Origin: Roseburia sp. 1XD42-34
GTDB lineage: Bacteria; Bacillota; Bacilli; Bacillales; Amphibacillaceae
Direction of reading: 5' to 3'
NCBI RefSeq assembly: GCF_009917385.1
Contig: NZ_QWLJ01000006.1
Location: 1 to 64,000 of the forward strand
Length of the DNA: 64,000 nt
Shown here: positions 14,850 to 24,499 of the stretch, one piece after another
How the letters are laid out: each line of letters starts with the position of its first letter
How positions within the stretch are numbered: the first letter of the stretch is position 1
Notes under the pieces: generated by a model
What the model saw: only the letters and a program-made list of their open reading frames with translations
What the model was told of the DNA's origin: nothing
Database searches by the model: none
Made by a program: the position numbers and the translations under genes

Positions 14850-16178
14850 ATGGAAAAAATCATCGTAAGAGGCGGACACCAATTGAAAGGCACTGTGAAA
14901 GTGGAAGGTGCTAAAAATGCTGTGCTCCCTGTCATTGCCGCTAGTCTTATTGCAAGTGAAGGAAAAAGTGTCATTAAAGATGTTCCTGAACTAGCTGATG
15001 TATATACAATAAATCAAGTACTAAAAAATATGAATGCAGATGTCCATTTTGAAAACAACACAGTAACGGTAGATGCTTCAAATCACTTAACGACAGAGGC
15101 ACCGTTTGAATATGTAAGAAAAATGCGTGCTTCTGTCCTTGTAATCGGACCTTTGTTAGCACGTTACGGGCATGCAAAAGTTGCCATGCCGGGTGGCTGT
15201 GCAATTGGTTCCAGACCAATTGATTTGCATTTAAAAGGTTTTGAAGCAATGGGTGCTGAAACTCATGTTGGGAATGGCTTTGTTGAACTTAATGTCAACA
15301 AGCGACTTAAAGGTGCAAAAATTTATTTAGATATGCCAAGTGTTGGAGCGACTGAAAATATTATGATGGCGGCAGCTCTAGCAGAAGGAAAAACAGTTAT
15401 AGAAAATTGTGCCAAAGAACCAGAAATTGTTGATTTGGCAAATTATCTCAATAAGATGGGTGCCAAAATAGTTGGTGCGGGAACGGAAACGATCCGTATT
15501 GAAGGTGTTGAAAAATTGCGTGGCGTGGAGCATTCAATTATACCAGATCGTGTAGAAGCTGGTACGTTTATGGTAGCTGCGGCAATTACACAAGGGAATG
15601 TATGGATTGAAAATGCAGTTCCTGAACACTTGCGCTCCGTAATTTCTAAATTGGAAGAAATGAATGTTACTGTGAAGGAAGAAGCTAATGGAATACGAGT
15701 TATTGGTCCTAAACAGTTAAAAGCAACCGACATAAAAACATTACCTCACCCTGGGTTTCCAACAGATATGCAATCACAAATAATGGCGTTAATGTTAGTT
15801 GCTCAAGGTACAAGTGTCATTACGGAAACCGTGTTTGAAAACCGCTTTATGCATGTGGAAGAGTTTCGTCGTATGAATGCTAAGATGAAGATTGAAGGTC
15901 ATAGTGTGATTATGGAAGGACCTAGCGACCTTCAAGGAGCAGAAGTAGCAGCAACAGATTTGCGTGCAGCAGCAGCTCTTGTATTAGCTGGATTGGCAGC
16001 GGAAGGTATAACCCGAGTAACGGAGTTAAAGCATCTTGACCGTGGGTATGTGAACTTTGCTGGAAAATTAGCAGCTCTAGGTGCAGATGTGGAAAGGGTA
16101 GATGAAAAGGGAAATGCTGTATCGCCGCTTATCCAAGTGGAACCAATCCGTCATTCAATAGCTGCAGAGCTTTCTTAA
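14850..16178 (+). CDS. murA: UDP-N-acetylglucosamine 1-carboxyvinyltransferase
   Basis: First committed step of peptidoglycan synthesis: transfers enolpyruvate from PEP to UDP-GlcNAc. 442 residues with the active-site Cys at C117 in [12 protein letters not shown], the position attacked by fosfomycin. N-terminal [15 protein letters not shown] and C-terminal HLDRGYVNF are typical. Position after ywzB-ywmB identifies the murAA-type copy rather than murAB. GAAGGAG precedes ATG 14850. A terminator follows. Confidence 0.97.
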   Translation: MEKIIVRGGHQLKGTVKVEGAKNAVLPVIAASLIASEGKSVIKDVPELADVYTINQVLKNMNADVHFENNTVTVDASNHLTTEAPFEYVRKMRASVLVIGPLLARYGHAKVAMPGGCAIGSRPIDLHLKGFEAMGAETHVGNGFVELNVNKRLKGAKIYLDMPSVGATENIMMAAALAEGKTVIENCAKEPEIVDLANYLNKMGAKIVGAGTETIRIEGVEKLRGVEHSIIPDRVEAGTFMVAAAITQGNVWIENAVPEHLRSVISKLEEMNVTVKEEANGIRVIGPKQLKATDIKTLPHPGFPTDMQSQIMALMLVAQGTSVITETVFENRFMHVEEFRRMNAKMKIEGHSVIMEGPSDLQGAEVAATDLRAAAALVLAGLAAEGITRVTELKHLDRGYVNFAGKLAALGADVERVDEKGNAVSPLIQVEPIRHSIAAELS

Positions 16179-16236
16179 TCTACTAGTAATAAGTATTTAG
16201 GATGCATTCATTCATATTCCGAATAGAAGTCATGTG

Positions 16237-16275
16237 AAAAACAGATGAAGGCCTTTTTCAATCATCTGTTTTTTT
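16237..16275 (+). terminator. Rho-independent terminator after murA
   Basis: ACAGATGA (16241-16248) pairs with TCATCTGT (16262-16269), extended by A and T runs on both sides. Confidence 0.88.
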
Positions 16276-16317
16276 GTATGTTGTAATTGCTGAGAAGTTT
16301 ATTCTTTAAATTCCGAC

Positions 16318-16363
16318 TTTTCATTTTAATATATCTATGGTAAAATTTAAGAAAATTTTACCA
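16318..16363 (+). promoter_or_regulatory. dpp promoter with CodY-like operator in a perfect 26-bp dyad
   Basis: TGGTAAAATTT (16338-16348) and AAATTTTACCA (16353-16363) form a perfect inverted repeat around 4 nt. Within it, 16343-16357 matches the CodY consensus AATTTTCWGAAAATT with two mismatches. TAAAAT at 16341-16346 can serve as -10, with TTTTCA 17 nt upstream as a weak -35, so bound CodY would cover the promoter. B. subtilis dpp is a classical CodY target; CodY binding here is inference. Confidence 0.7.
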
Positions 16364-16380
16364 CTAAGGAGAAAGAAAAA

Positions 16381-17205
16381 ATGAAATTATATCTATCCGT
16401 AGATATGGAAGGAATTACTGGCTTACCAGATGAAACATTTGTCACAGCAAATATGCATAATTATGAACGATCAAGAAAAATCATGACTGAAGAGATAAAT
16501 GTAGTCATTCGTACTGCATTGGATAATGGCTGCACAGGGATTCTAGTTAATGACAGCCATTCGAAGATGAATAACATACTTATTGAAGACCTACATCAAG
16601 ATGCGCTGCTGATTACTGGTGAGGTAAAACCATTCTCAATGATGCATGGACTAGATAATACGTTTGATGGAGCCATGTTTATTGGGTACCACGCACGTGC
16701 TGGCAAATTTGGCGTGATGTCTCATACCATGATTCAAGCAGTAAGAACGATGTATATAAACGATCAGGAAATTGGCGAAATGGGATTGAATGCCTATCTC
16801 GCAGGGTATTATGATGTTCCCGTAATAGCCGTTACTGGCGATGACCAGGCAGCAAAAGAAGCGGAAGCACTTGTTCCAAACGTGAAAACGGCAGCTGTAA
16901 AAGAGACGATATCAAGATCGTCTGTCAAAAGTTTAACTCCTAAAAAAGCGGCGAAACTTTTAACAGAAAAGATAACGGAAGCCATACAGCAGCGTGATCA
17001 TATCTCACCACTAATTCCACCGAGTAACCCGATTTTGCGAGTGGAATTTGCGAATTATGGGCAAGCAGAATGGGCTAATCTAATGCCTGGTACAGAGATA
17101 GAAGCAGGAACTACAATTGTTAGGTTTCAGGCGAAAGATATGCTAGAAGCATATCAGGCAATGCTTGTGATGACAGAACTGGCAATGATAACTAAATTTT
17201 CGTAG
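16381..17205 (+). CDS. dppA: D-aminopeptidase (M55)
   Basis: Zinc-dependent peptidase that releases N-terminal D-amino acids such as D-Ala from small peptides. 274 residues. Metal ligands of the family are visible: D8 and E10 (SVDMEG), His in NDSHSKMNN, His in IGYHARAG, and the Glu in EIGEMGLNA. First gene of the dpp operon, preceded by GGAGAAAG and the CodY-like site; dppB follows after 10 nt. Confidence 0.95.
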   Translation: MKLYLSVDMEGITGLPDETFVTANMHNYERSRKIMTEEINVVIRTALDNGCTGILVNDSHSKMNNILIEDLHQDALLITGEVKPFSMMHGLDNTFDGAMFIGYHARAGKFGVMSHTMIQAVRTMYINDQEIGEMGLNAYLAGYYDVPVIAVTGDDQAAKEAEALVPNVKTAAVKETISRSSVKSLTPKKAAKLLTEKITEAIQQRDHISPLIPPSNPILRVEFANYGQAEWANLMPGTEIEAGTTIVRFQAKDMLEAYQAMLVMTELAMITKFS

Positions 17206-17215
17206 GAGGAGGCAT

Positions 17216-18148
17216 ATGCTACGTTATGTAGGAAAGCGTTTACTTATGATGCTGCTGACACTATGGGTTATTGTTTCACTAACTTTTGTTTTAATGGTTA
17301 CGATACCAGGATCTCCATTTAATAGTGAACGCGGAACGAATGAAGCCGTTCAGTCAAATTTGGAAGCGCATTATAATTTGGATGAGCCTTATATTGTGCA
17401 ATATGTTCTATACTTGAAATCTATTGCTACTTTCGATTTTGGTCCATCCATTAAACAACCATCGCAAACGGTAAATGATATGCTCGGACGGGGCTTTCCC
17501 ATCTCTTTTGAGCTTGGAATAATTACGATAATTGTCGCTGTTATATCTGGTGTAACTTTAGGTGTCTTTGCGGCATTAAAGCATAATCAAATAATTGACT
17601 ACTTAGCAATGGGGTTCGCTGTGTTAGGTATTTCGATTCCAAACTTTGTGTTAGCTACCCTACTTATTCAACAATTAGCAGTGAATCTAGAATGGTTTCC
17701 AGTGGCAAGGTGGTTAAGTCCAACACATATGATTTTACCAATTACCGCACTTGCTACTGGACCTATGGCTATTATTGCTAGATTGACGAGGTCGACAATG
17801 CTGGAAGTTTTAACCCAAGACTATATAAAAATGGCACGTGCTAAGGGGTTAGCACCATGGAAAATCATTTGTAAACACGCTTTAAAAAACGCGTTAATGC
17901 CCGTGGTTACGATTATGGGCACACTGCTAGCAGGAATTTTAACCGGTACGTTTGTAATCGAGAAAATATTTGCTGTACCTGGGATGGGAAAATATTTTGT
18001 AGAAAGTATTAATCAACGTGACTATCCTGTCATTATGGGAACAACGGTATTTTACAGTGCATTTTTAATTATTATGTTATTCCTTGTTGATATTGCATAC
18101 GGCATATTAGACCCGCGCATAAAGCTACATAAGAAAGGCGGGAAGTAA
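17216..18148 (+). CDS. dppB: Dipeptide ABC transporter permease DppB
   Basis: Membrane permease of 310 residues with an N-terminal MLRYVGKRLLMMLLTLWVIV helix and the binding-protein-dependent permease (EAA) loop KMARAKGLAPWKIICKHALKNAL that docks on the ATPases. AGGAGGAG lies before ATG 17216. Its stop overlaps the dppC start (TAATG-type junction at 18148). Confidence 0.95.
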   Translation: MLRYVGKRLLMMLLTLWVIVSLTFVLMVTIPGSPFNSERGTNEAVQSNLEAHYNLDEPYIVQYVLYLKSIATFDFGPSIKQPSQTVNDMLGRGFPISFELGIITIIVAVISGVTLGVFAALKHNQIIDYLAMGFAVLGISIPNFVLATLLIQQLAVNLEWFPVARWLSPTHMILPITALATGPMAIIARLTRSTMLEVLTQDYIKMARAKGLAPWKIICKHALKNALMPVVTIMGTLLAGILTGTFVIEKIFAVPGMGKYFVESINQRDYPVIMGTTVFYSAFLIIMLFLVDIAYGILDPRIKLHKKGGK

Positions 18149-19113
18149 TGAAAACAAAATGGGTGGATCAAGCAAGGCAAGAACCTGTTCAAGCTTCCGA
18201 AGTACCAGATGCATGGTTTGTGTGGAAAAAGCAGGATAAAGCTGCATTAGAAGCTGTATCAAGACCGTCTTTATCGTATTGGAAGGATGCTTGGAGAAGG
18301 TTAGTCCAAAATAAACTGGCAATGACGGGATTCGTGTTTTTAGTGTTACTTACTATTTTTGCAATATTTGCACCGATTCTTTCTCCTTATGAAGTTAACA
18401 AACAAGATTTACCAAACCAGTATCAGCCACCTTCTCAAGAACATTGGTTTGGAACAGATAATGGTGGCAGAGATGTTTTTACTCGTACCTGGTATGGAGC
18501 GCGAATTTCCTTGTTTGTTGGATTAATGGCAGCTTTAATTGATTTTACGATTGGCATTATATACGGTGGCTTATCAGGGTATAAAGGTGGACGAACGGAT
18601 CATATTATGATGCGCATTATTGAAGTATTATATGGGCTTCCATATTTGCTAGTCGTTATTTTATTACTAGTCGTGCTTGGCCCGAGCTTAGGTACCATTA
18701 TTCTTGCTCTAACCGTTACAGGATGGGTTGGAATGGCGCGAATTGTGCGTGGGCAAGTTCTACAAATTAAAAATTATGAATTTGTACTTGCCTCTAAATC
18801 ATTTGGCACAAAAACATCACGCATCATTCGAAAAAACTTACTGCCAAATACGATGGGTCCGATTATTGTGCAAATGACGTTAACCGTTCCTAGCGCAATC
18901 TTTGCAGAAGCGTTTTTAAGCTTTCTTGGACTTGGCATTCAGGCACCATTTGCTAGCTGGGGTGTGATGGCAAATGATTCCTTAGGATCCATTCTGTCTG
19001 GACATTGGTGGACATTATTTTTTCCAGCATTCTTCATTTCTTTTACGATGTTTGCATTTAATGTATTAGGGGATGGGCTTCAGGATGCACTTGATCCGAA
19101 GCTGAGAAAGTAG
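18148..19113 (+). CDS. dppC: Dipeptide ABC transporter permease DppC
   Basis: Second permease subunit, 321 residues, with the OppC-type N-terminal cytoplasmic segment, transmembrane helix near residue 55, and EAA loop around LASKSFGTKTSRIIRKNLLPN. The HWFGTDNGGRDVFTR segment is typical of DppC/OppC. Translation is coupled to dppB; dppD follows after 8 nt. Confidence 0.95.
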   Translation: MKTKWVDQARQEPVQASEVPDAWFVWKKQDKAALEAVSRPSLSYWKDAWRRLVQNKLAMTGFVFLVLLTIFAIFAPILSPYEVNKQDLPNQYQPPSQEHWFGTDNGGRDVFTRTWYGARISLFVGLMAALIDFTIGIIYGGLSGYKGGRTDHIMMRIIEVLYGLPYLLVVILLLVVLGPSLGTIILALTVTGWVGMARIVRGQVLQIKNYEFVLASKSFGTKTSRIIRKNLLPNTMGPIIVQMTLTVPSAIFAEAFLSFLGLGIQAPFASWGVMANDSLGSILSGHWWTLFFPAFFISFTMFAFNVLGDGLQDALDPKLRK

Positions 19114-19121
19114 GTGGACAG

Positions 19122-20126
19122 ATGGAGACATTACTTGAAGTTAGAGATTTGCATGTAACTTTTTCAACCTATGGTGGAACTGTTAAAGCTGTGCGAGGTG
19201 TTTATTTTCACTTGAATAAAGGAGAAACGCTAGCAATTGTAGGTGAATCAGGCTGCGGAAAGAGTGTGACCTCGCAAGCAATTATGCGGCTGATTCCAGA
19301 GCCACCAGGAAAAATTACCAAGGGCGAGGTGATTTTTAAAGGCAAGGATTTAGCAAGCTATACCGAAAAGCAGATGCGCGCCATACGTGGTGTGGACATA
19401 TCGATGATCTTTCAGGATCCAATGACAGCCCTAAATCCGACACTTACCATTGGCACACAGCTTATGGAAGGCTTGCGAGAGCATCAAGCTGTTAGTGGAG
19501 AAGAGGCAAAAATAAAAGCTTTAGAAATGATGCATTTAGTCGGTATACCGAATCCTAAGGAACGCTTAAAGCAATACCCGCACCACTTCAGCGGAGGGAT
19601 GAGGCAACGAATTGTTATCGCAATGGCATTAATTTGCGAACCAGAGCTTCTGATCGCTGATGAACCTACAACAGCATTAGATGTGACTATACAAGCGCAA
19701 ATCCTTGAATTATTTGGTCATATTCAAGCAACGACAGGGGTGTCGATTATTCTAATTACCCATGACTTAGGTGTTGTAGCTAAAATAGCAGATCGGATCG
19801 CTGTCATGTATGCTGGTAAAATCATCGAAACGGGAACGAAACATGACATATTTTATGATGCGCAACACCCTTATACAAAAGGCCTATTAAACTCGGTCCC
19901 CCGGCTTGATTTAAAAGAGGAAAGACTAACACCAATTGATGGTACGCCACCAGATTTATTCTCACCTCCACGAGGATGTCCATTTACACCGAGATGTCCA
20001 TTAGCGATGGAAGTGTGTGGGAAAGTGTATCCTGTGACAACTGAACGCAGCAGATCACATCATGTAGATTGCTGGTTACAGGACGAAAGGGCGCAACAAC
20101 TTTTGGCTCGTACAGCCAACCAATAG
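19122..20126 (+). CDS. dppD: Dipeptide ABC transporter ATP-binding protein DppD
   Basis: 334-residue ATPase: Walker A GESGCGKS (~residues 42-49), signature HFSGGMRQR, Walker B LLIADEPTTALD, and the C-terminal oligopeptide-type Cys-rich domain (CPFTPRCPLAMEVCG). It pairs with the second ATPase encoded at 22791. Confidence 0.95.
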   Translation: METLLEVRDLHVTFSTYGGTVKAVRGVYFHLNKGETLAIVGESGCGKSVTSQAIMRLIPEPPGKITKGEVIFKGKDLASYTEKQMRAIRGVDISMIFQDPMTALNPTLTIGTQLMEGLREHQAVSGEEAKIKALEMMHLVGIPNPKERLKQYPHHFSGGMRQRIVIAMALICEPELLIADEPTTALDVTIQAQILELFGHIQATTGVSIILITHDLGVVAKIADRIAVMYAGKIIETGTKHDIFYDAQHPYTKGLLNSVPRLDLKEERLTPIDGTPPDLFSPPRGCPFTPRCPLAMEVCGKVYPVTTERSRSHHVDCWLQDERAQQLLARTANQ

Positions 20127-20140
20127 AAGGAGGAGAGTTG

Positions 20141-21772
20141 ATGAAGAAGGGCTTGGTTTACTTAGTGGGATTTTTGGTACTTTTTGCTTTAGCTGCGTGT
20201 ACAGCGAAAGAAAGTGCTGGTACAGAGGAGGAAAATGGAGCAGCAAACGAAAAGGAAGCGGTAGAAGGAAAAATCCTTCAGCTGAATAATGGGGAAGAGC
20301 CAACATCTTTTGATCCGGCGATAGGGTTTGATAATGTTTCTTGGAATGCATTAAATAATTTGCTGGAAGGGCTAACACGGCTAGGAGAAGACCATACACC
20401 GCAGCCAGCGGTTGCCGAGGAATGGGAAATTTCCGAGGATGGGACAACATATACGTTTCATTTACGTGAAGATGCTAATTGGTCCAATGGCGATACGGTC
20501 GTAGCAGAAGATTTTATTTATGCTTGGAAACGATTGTTAAATCCAGAAACTGGCTCATCAGCTGGATTTCTCGGTTATTTCATTAAAGGAGGAGAAGCTT
20601 TTAATAGTGGGGAAGGATCGGCAGACGATTTAGGAATAACAGCAGTGGATGAAAAGACACTTAAAGTAGAATTGGAAAACCCAACAGGATTCTTCTTACA
20701 TGTATTAACAAATCCAGCTTTTTTTCCAGTAAATCATAAAGTAGCTGAAGAAAACCCGGAATGGCATGCTGAAGCAGATTCATTTGTTGCAAATGGACCG
20801 TTTAAGCTGGAATCTTGGAAACATGATAATGAAATGATGTTTACGAAAAATGAAGAGTACTGGGATGTGGATAGTGTACGCTTAGACGGCGTCCATTGGG
20901 TGATGGTCAATGATATTAATACGGAATATCAAATGTTTGAACGAGGTGAGTTAGATTCAGCAGAAATCCCTGCAGAATTATCCGATCAGGTAATAGATGG
21001 GGATAATGTGCAAATTGTTGATCAAGGCGGGTTAGAGTTTTATCGATTTAATGTTACGGAGGAACCTTTTCAAAATGCAAACATAAGAAAGGCATTTGCT
21101 TTAGCTGTTGATCAGGAAAATATCGCTGAATATGTCGTGAAAAATAAGGCGAAGCCTGCTCATGGGTTTGTCTCTCCAGGGTTTACCAATCCAAGTGGAG
21201 AAGACTTCCGTGATGTTAATGGAGAAATCGTTTCATTTGACCCAGAGGAAGCAAAGAAGCTATTGGAAGAGGGAATGCAGGAAGAAGGGTATGAGGAGCT
21301 TCCGAGAGTAACATTGTCCTATAATACGGATAATGTTAATAAAGATGTAGCTGAAACAATCCAAGGAATGCTCAGTGAAAATATTGGGGTAGACGTGGAG
21401 CTTGAAAACACGGAGTGGAACGTTTTTTTAGAAGATCAAAAGGCTTTGAAACACCAATTGTCCAGAAGTTCTTTTTTATATGATTATGCCGATCCAGTTA
21501 ATTTCTTAGAGAGTTTTATTACAGGCTCTTATATGAATCGTACCGGCTGGTCAAATGAGACGTACGACGAATTAATAGCTAATGCAAAATCAGAAGCAGA
21601 TGAAGTAAAGCGCTGGGAGTATATGTATGAAGCTGAAAAAATGCTTGCTGAGGAAATGCCGCTATTTCCGATTCGATATTATAATCAGGTAGAAGTATTA
21701 CAAGAAGGAGTTACCAACATACTGCGTCATCCAGTGGGGTACCTTGATTTAAAGTATGCGGATAAACAATAA
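20141..21772 (+). CDS. dppE: Dipeptide-binding lipoprotein DppE
   Basis: Family 5 substrate-binding protein of 543 residues, membrane-anchored: signal peptide with lipobox LAAC at about residue 21. The frame is open upstream from 20069 inside dppD, but AAGGAGGAGAG lies right before ATG 20141. B. subtilis DppE binds dipeptides and murein tripeptide; with ykfC downstream, murein peptides are likely ligands. An AAGGGG/CCCCTT hairpin after the stop (about 21780-21817) may lower downstream transcription. Confidence 0.94.
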   Translation: MKKGLVYLVGFLVLFALAACTAKESAGTEEENGAANEKEAVEGKILQLNNGEEPTSFDPAIGFDNVSWNALNNLLEGLTRLGEDHTPQPAVAEEWEISEDGTTYTFHLREDANWSNGDTVVAEDFIYAWKRLLNPETGSSAGFLGYFIKGGEAFNSGEGSADDLGITAVDEKTLKVELENPTGFFLHVLTNPAFFPVNHKVAEENPEWHAEADSFVANGPFKLESWKHDNEMMFTKNEEYWDVDSVRLDGVHWVMVNDINTEYQMFERGELDSAEIPAELSDQVIDGDNVQIVDQGGLEFYRFNVTEEPFQNANIRKAFALAVDQENIAEYVVKNKAKPAHGFVSPGFTNPSGEDFRDVNGEIVSFDPEEAKKLLEEGMQEEGYEELPRVTLSYNTDNVNKDVAETIQGMLSENIGVDVELENTEWNVFLEDQKALKHQLSRSSFLYDYADPVNFLESFITGSYMNRTGWSNETYDELIANAKSEADEVKRWEYMYEAEKMLAEEMPLFPIRYYNQVEVLQEGVTNILRHPVGYLDLKYADKQ

Positions 21773-21835
21773 CAGCATGAAGGGGACTACGATAATATCA
21801 TTCGATAGAGCCCCTTTGAAAAAATGGGAGGGTAA

Positions 21836-22789
21836 ATGGTGACTGAACAAACGTTTGATCAAACAGAGCGAGAAATTTATGTTGCCAGTGTTTGCGTAGC
21901 TACTGTATGGACAGATCCATCATCTGCTAGAGCGATAGATGCCCTTGCACTTAGCAACCCTGCTCATGTGGATAAATGGGTGAACCAACTAGATGATACA
22001 CAAAAACTTGCATTATGTGATGAAAATCGAATTCAAACGCAAATACTTTATGGAGAACGAGTCATGGTAACAAAGCGAATCGGAGATTGGGCTCACATTG
22101 TTATACCTTCCCAACCATCCCATAAAGATAACAGAGGCTATCCGGGTTGGGTACCTGCTTGTCAAATAAAGAAAATGAATACCGTAGACTGGCAACAGCC
22201 AGTAAAAGCAGTAATTCGATCCTCATTCGCTTGGTTAACCTTTGACAATCAAGCTGCAATAAGTTTAAGTTATTTAACTATTTTACCAGTGAAAGCACAG
22301 TATAAAGATACGGTTACTGTCATGACACCGCATGGTATTGGATATGTAGCTAAAAATGATGTCGAGTTATTTTCTAACATAGATGGTGTTCCGCATGGGA
22401 ATGGAGAAGCAATTGTAGCTGTTGCCAAAAAATATATAGGTCTGGAATATTTCTGGGGCGGAATGAGTACTTTAGGTTTTGACTGCTCTGGCCTAGCCTA
22501 TGCTGCTCATAAAGCAAATGGGTACCAGATTGCTAGAGATGCCGGGGATCAAGCGACTACTGGAATAGAAGTTTCACTAGAGAAGCTTCGACCTGGTGAT
22601 TTACTTTTCTTCGCTTATGAAGAGGGAAAGGGGCGAATACACCATGTTGGAATTTATAGTGGAGACGGAACCATGTTACATGCCCCACAAACTGGAAAAG
22701 GGATTGAAAAAATAAGCATTGCAAATACCATCTATGAAACAGAGTTATGCACTGCTAGGCGTTATTGGCGAGAAGGGGGCGTGGTATAA
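21836..22789 (+). CDS. ykfC: gamma-D-glutamyl-L-diamino acid endopeptidase, NlpC/P60
   Basis: 317-residue cytosolic-type protein (no signal peptide) with SH3-like N-terminal region and a C-terminal NlpC/P60 domain: catalytic C217 (GFDCSGLA) and H270 (HHVGIYSG). YkfC family members cleave the D-Glu-L-diamino-acid bond of L-Ala-D-Glu-DAP during murein peptide recycling. In B. subtilis ykfABCD follows dppE; here ykfA (LD-carboxypeptidase) and ykfB (Ala-Glu epimerase) are not present. GGGAGGG precedes ATG 21836. Confidence 0.9.
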   Translation: MVTEQTFDQTEREIYVASVCVATVWTDPSSARAIDALALSNPAHVDKWVNQLDDTQKLALCDENRIQTQILYGERVMVTKRIGDWAHIVIPSQPSHKDNRGYPGWVPACQIKKMNTVDWQQPVKAVIRSSFAWLTFDNQAAISLSYLTILPVKAQYKDTVTVMTPHGIGYVAKNDVELFSNIDGVPHGNGEAIVAVAKKYIGLEYFWGGMSTLGFDCSGLAYAAHKANGYQIARDAGDQATTGIEVSLEKLRPGDLLFFAYEEGKGRIHHVGIYSGDGTMLHAPQTGKGIEKISIANTIYETELCTARRYWREGGVV

Positions 22790-22790
22790 A

Positions 22791-23750
22791 ATGGGGAAAG
22801 TAATTCTTGAAGTGAATCGTTTGCAGAAATTTTTTGAGATTAGCAGAAACCAAACGCTGCAAGCAGTCAACGATGTATCATTTCAGATAAGTCAAGGGGA
22901 GACCTTCGGGTTAGTCGGAGAGTCTGGCTGTGGTAAATCCACTATCGGGCGAACAATTCTCGGATTATATGATAAAACGGCTGGTGAAGTTCTTTATGAT
23001 GGTAAGGATATCCATGCTTTAAAAGAAAATGAAAAATTCCAGCTACACCGGAAGATGCAAATGATTTTTCAAGACCCTTATGCTTCATTAAATCCGCGTT
23101 CTACAGTGCAAGAGATTATTTCTGAACCAATGGAAGTGCACCACATTTATCGACACAAACATGAGATAAAAGAACGTGTGTATCATTTATTAGAAGAAGT
23201 TGGGCTGCAGCGGGAGCATGCTAATCGATATCCGCATGAATTTAGTGGCGGGCAACGCCAACGGATTGGCATTGCAAGGGCACTCGCTTTAGAGCCTGAT
23301 TTTATTATTGCAGATGAGCCTATATCGGCATTGGATGTTTCCGTACAGGCTCAAATCGTGAATTTGTTAAAAGAAATTCAAAGGGAAAAAGGGTTAACGT
23401 TTTTATTTATTGCCCATGATTTATCCATGGTGAAACAGATTTCTGATCGGATTGGAGTGATGTATTTAGGGAATTTAGTTGAACTTACTCAAGCAGAGGC
23501 GTTGTATGAAAGACCGTTACATCCTTATACGAAGGCACTATTATCTGCGATTCCGATTCCGGACCCAGTAGTGGAAGAAAAGAGGGAACGGATTATATTG
23601 CAAGGAGAATTACCAAGTCCGATTAGCCCACCAAGCGGGTGTGTGTTTCGTACGAGGTGTCCAAGGGCAATGAATATTTGTGAACAACAAAAACCACCAT
23701 TTCAAGAAATAGAGCCGGGACATTATGTTGCTTGTCATCTTTATCATTGA
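22791..23750 (+). CDS. ykfD: Oligopeptide ABC transporter ATP-binding protein
   Basis: 319-residue ATPase of the DppF/OppF type: Walker A GESGCGKS, signature FSGGQRQR, Walker B IIADEPISALD, and C-terminal CVFRTRCPRAM Cys motif. The open frame extends 24 codons into ykfC, but ATG 22791, one base after the ykfC stop, follows AGAAGGGGGC and is the likely start. It supplies the second ATPase for DppBCDE. No terminator follows. Confidence 0.92.
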   Translation: MGKVILEVNRLQKFFEISRNQTLQAVNDVSFQISQGETFGLVGESGCGKSTIGRTILGLYDKTAGEVLYDGKDIHALKENEKFQLHRKMQMIFQDPYASLNPRSTVQEIISEPMEVHHIYRHKHEIKERVYHLLEEVGLQREHANRYPHEFSGGQRQRIGIARALALEPDFIIADEPISALDVSVQAQIVNLLKEIQREKGLTFLFIAHDLSMVKQISDRIGVMYLGNLVELTQAEALYERPLHPYTKALLSAIPIPDPVVEEKRERIILQGELPSPISPPSGCVFRTRCPRAMNICEQQKPPFQEIEPGHYVACHLYH

Positions 23751-24106
23751 TGAAGATGGCAATTAACTTTGGCGAAACCGTGTATACTTAACATGAATAG
23801 GGGGAGAAGTATGTTTATTTAGGTAAAATCAGAAAATTATGTTAGAAATACGGGATAGTGCATACCCCTACTCTGGAAATATACTTTGCGCACTTAGGGT
23901 AGCTAGTGAACGTCATCAAGCTAGCGCACTGCCCTTGCGGGTCTCACCGTTGCCTTTCCTTCTGTAAGAGTCTATCTTGCATCCATTTAGTATATCATTC
24001 GCCTTTGGAGTTAATAGCATCATTACTTCCCAACCTCATTGCTTCTTTTCTCTTCCTATGGGGTGATTCCCCTCGCTTGGCATAACTTGTTGTGTTACGC
24101 TTTCTT
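23751..24106. other. Non-coding gap after ykfD with a folded block
   Basis: No gene. A good ribosome-binding site and ATG at 23803-23813 lead to only three codons, perhaps a gene remnant. The stretch 23855-23960 contains several short inverted segments (GCGCAC, AGCTAG/CTAGC, CCCTTGCGGG), giving hairpin potential. It resembles neither family A nor B and is single-copy in this window. Confidence 0.4.
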
Positions 24107-24293
24107 TTATCCCGCATATAAAGGCTGTTTACCCTCGTTTTAGGAGTTTAATAATCTGTACAGCAACAAGTCTAAGTGAGATAATAACACCTAAATGCCT
24201 ATTTTGTAAGAGACCTTTAAGTCATACCTATGGAACTAACAAGCCGTGGGGAGATGAAAGAAAATCTCCACGGCTTGTGATGATTCACTTTAT
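24107..24293 (+). repeat. Family B structured repeat, copy 2
   Basis: Flanked by TTTAT at both ends (24106-24110 and 24289-24293). The final hairpin is excellent: arms ACAAGCCGTGG and CCACGGCTTGT, extended by AGAT/ATCT. The CCTAAAT...TTTAAG and CATACCTATGGAACTAAC blocks are present. Lies 200 bp upstream of spoIID. Confidence 0.88.
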
Positions 24294-24499
24294 AAAAAAC
24301 GATTAGCCTATCCCTTCTTTTCCCCTCTGGTCAATTTCAAAAGTTTGCTTCCTCCTTTAATAACATAACCTAACACTATTACGTTGTGAATTTTAGCAAT
24401 ACATAGTCCTCGCCTAACTTTTGGTTCTATTTTAAAAAACTCGTGTATATATATCTTAATAGGACTGCTAGATTAAATTCATGTTAAAGGGGGTAAGCA

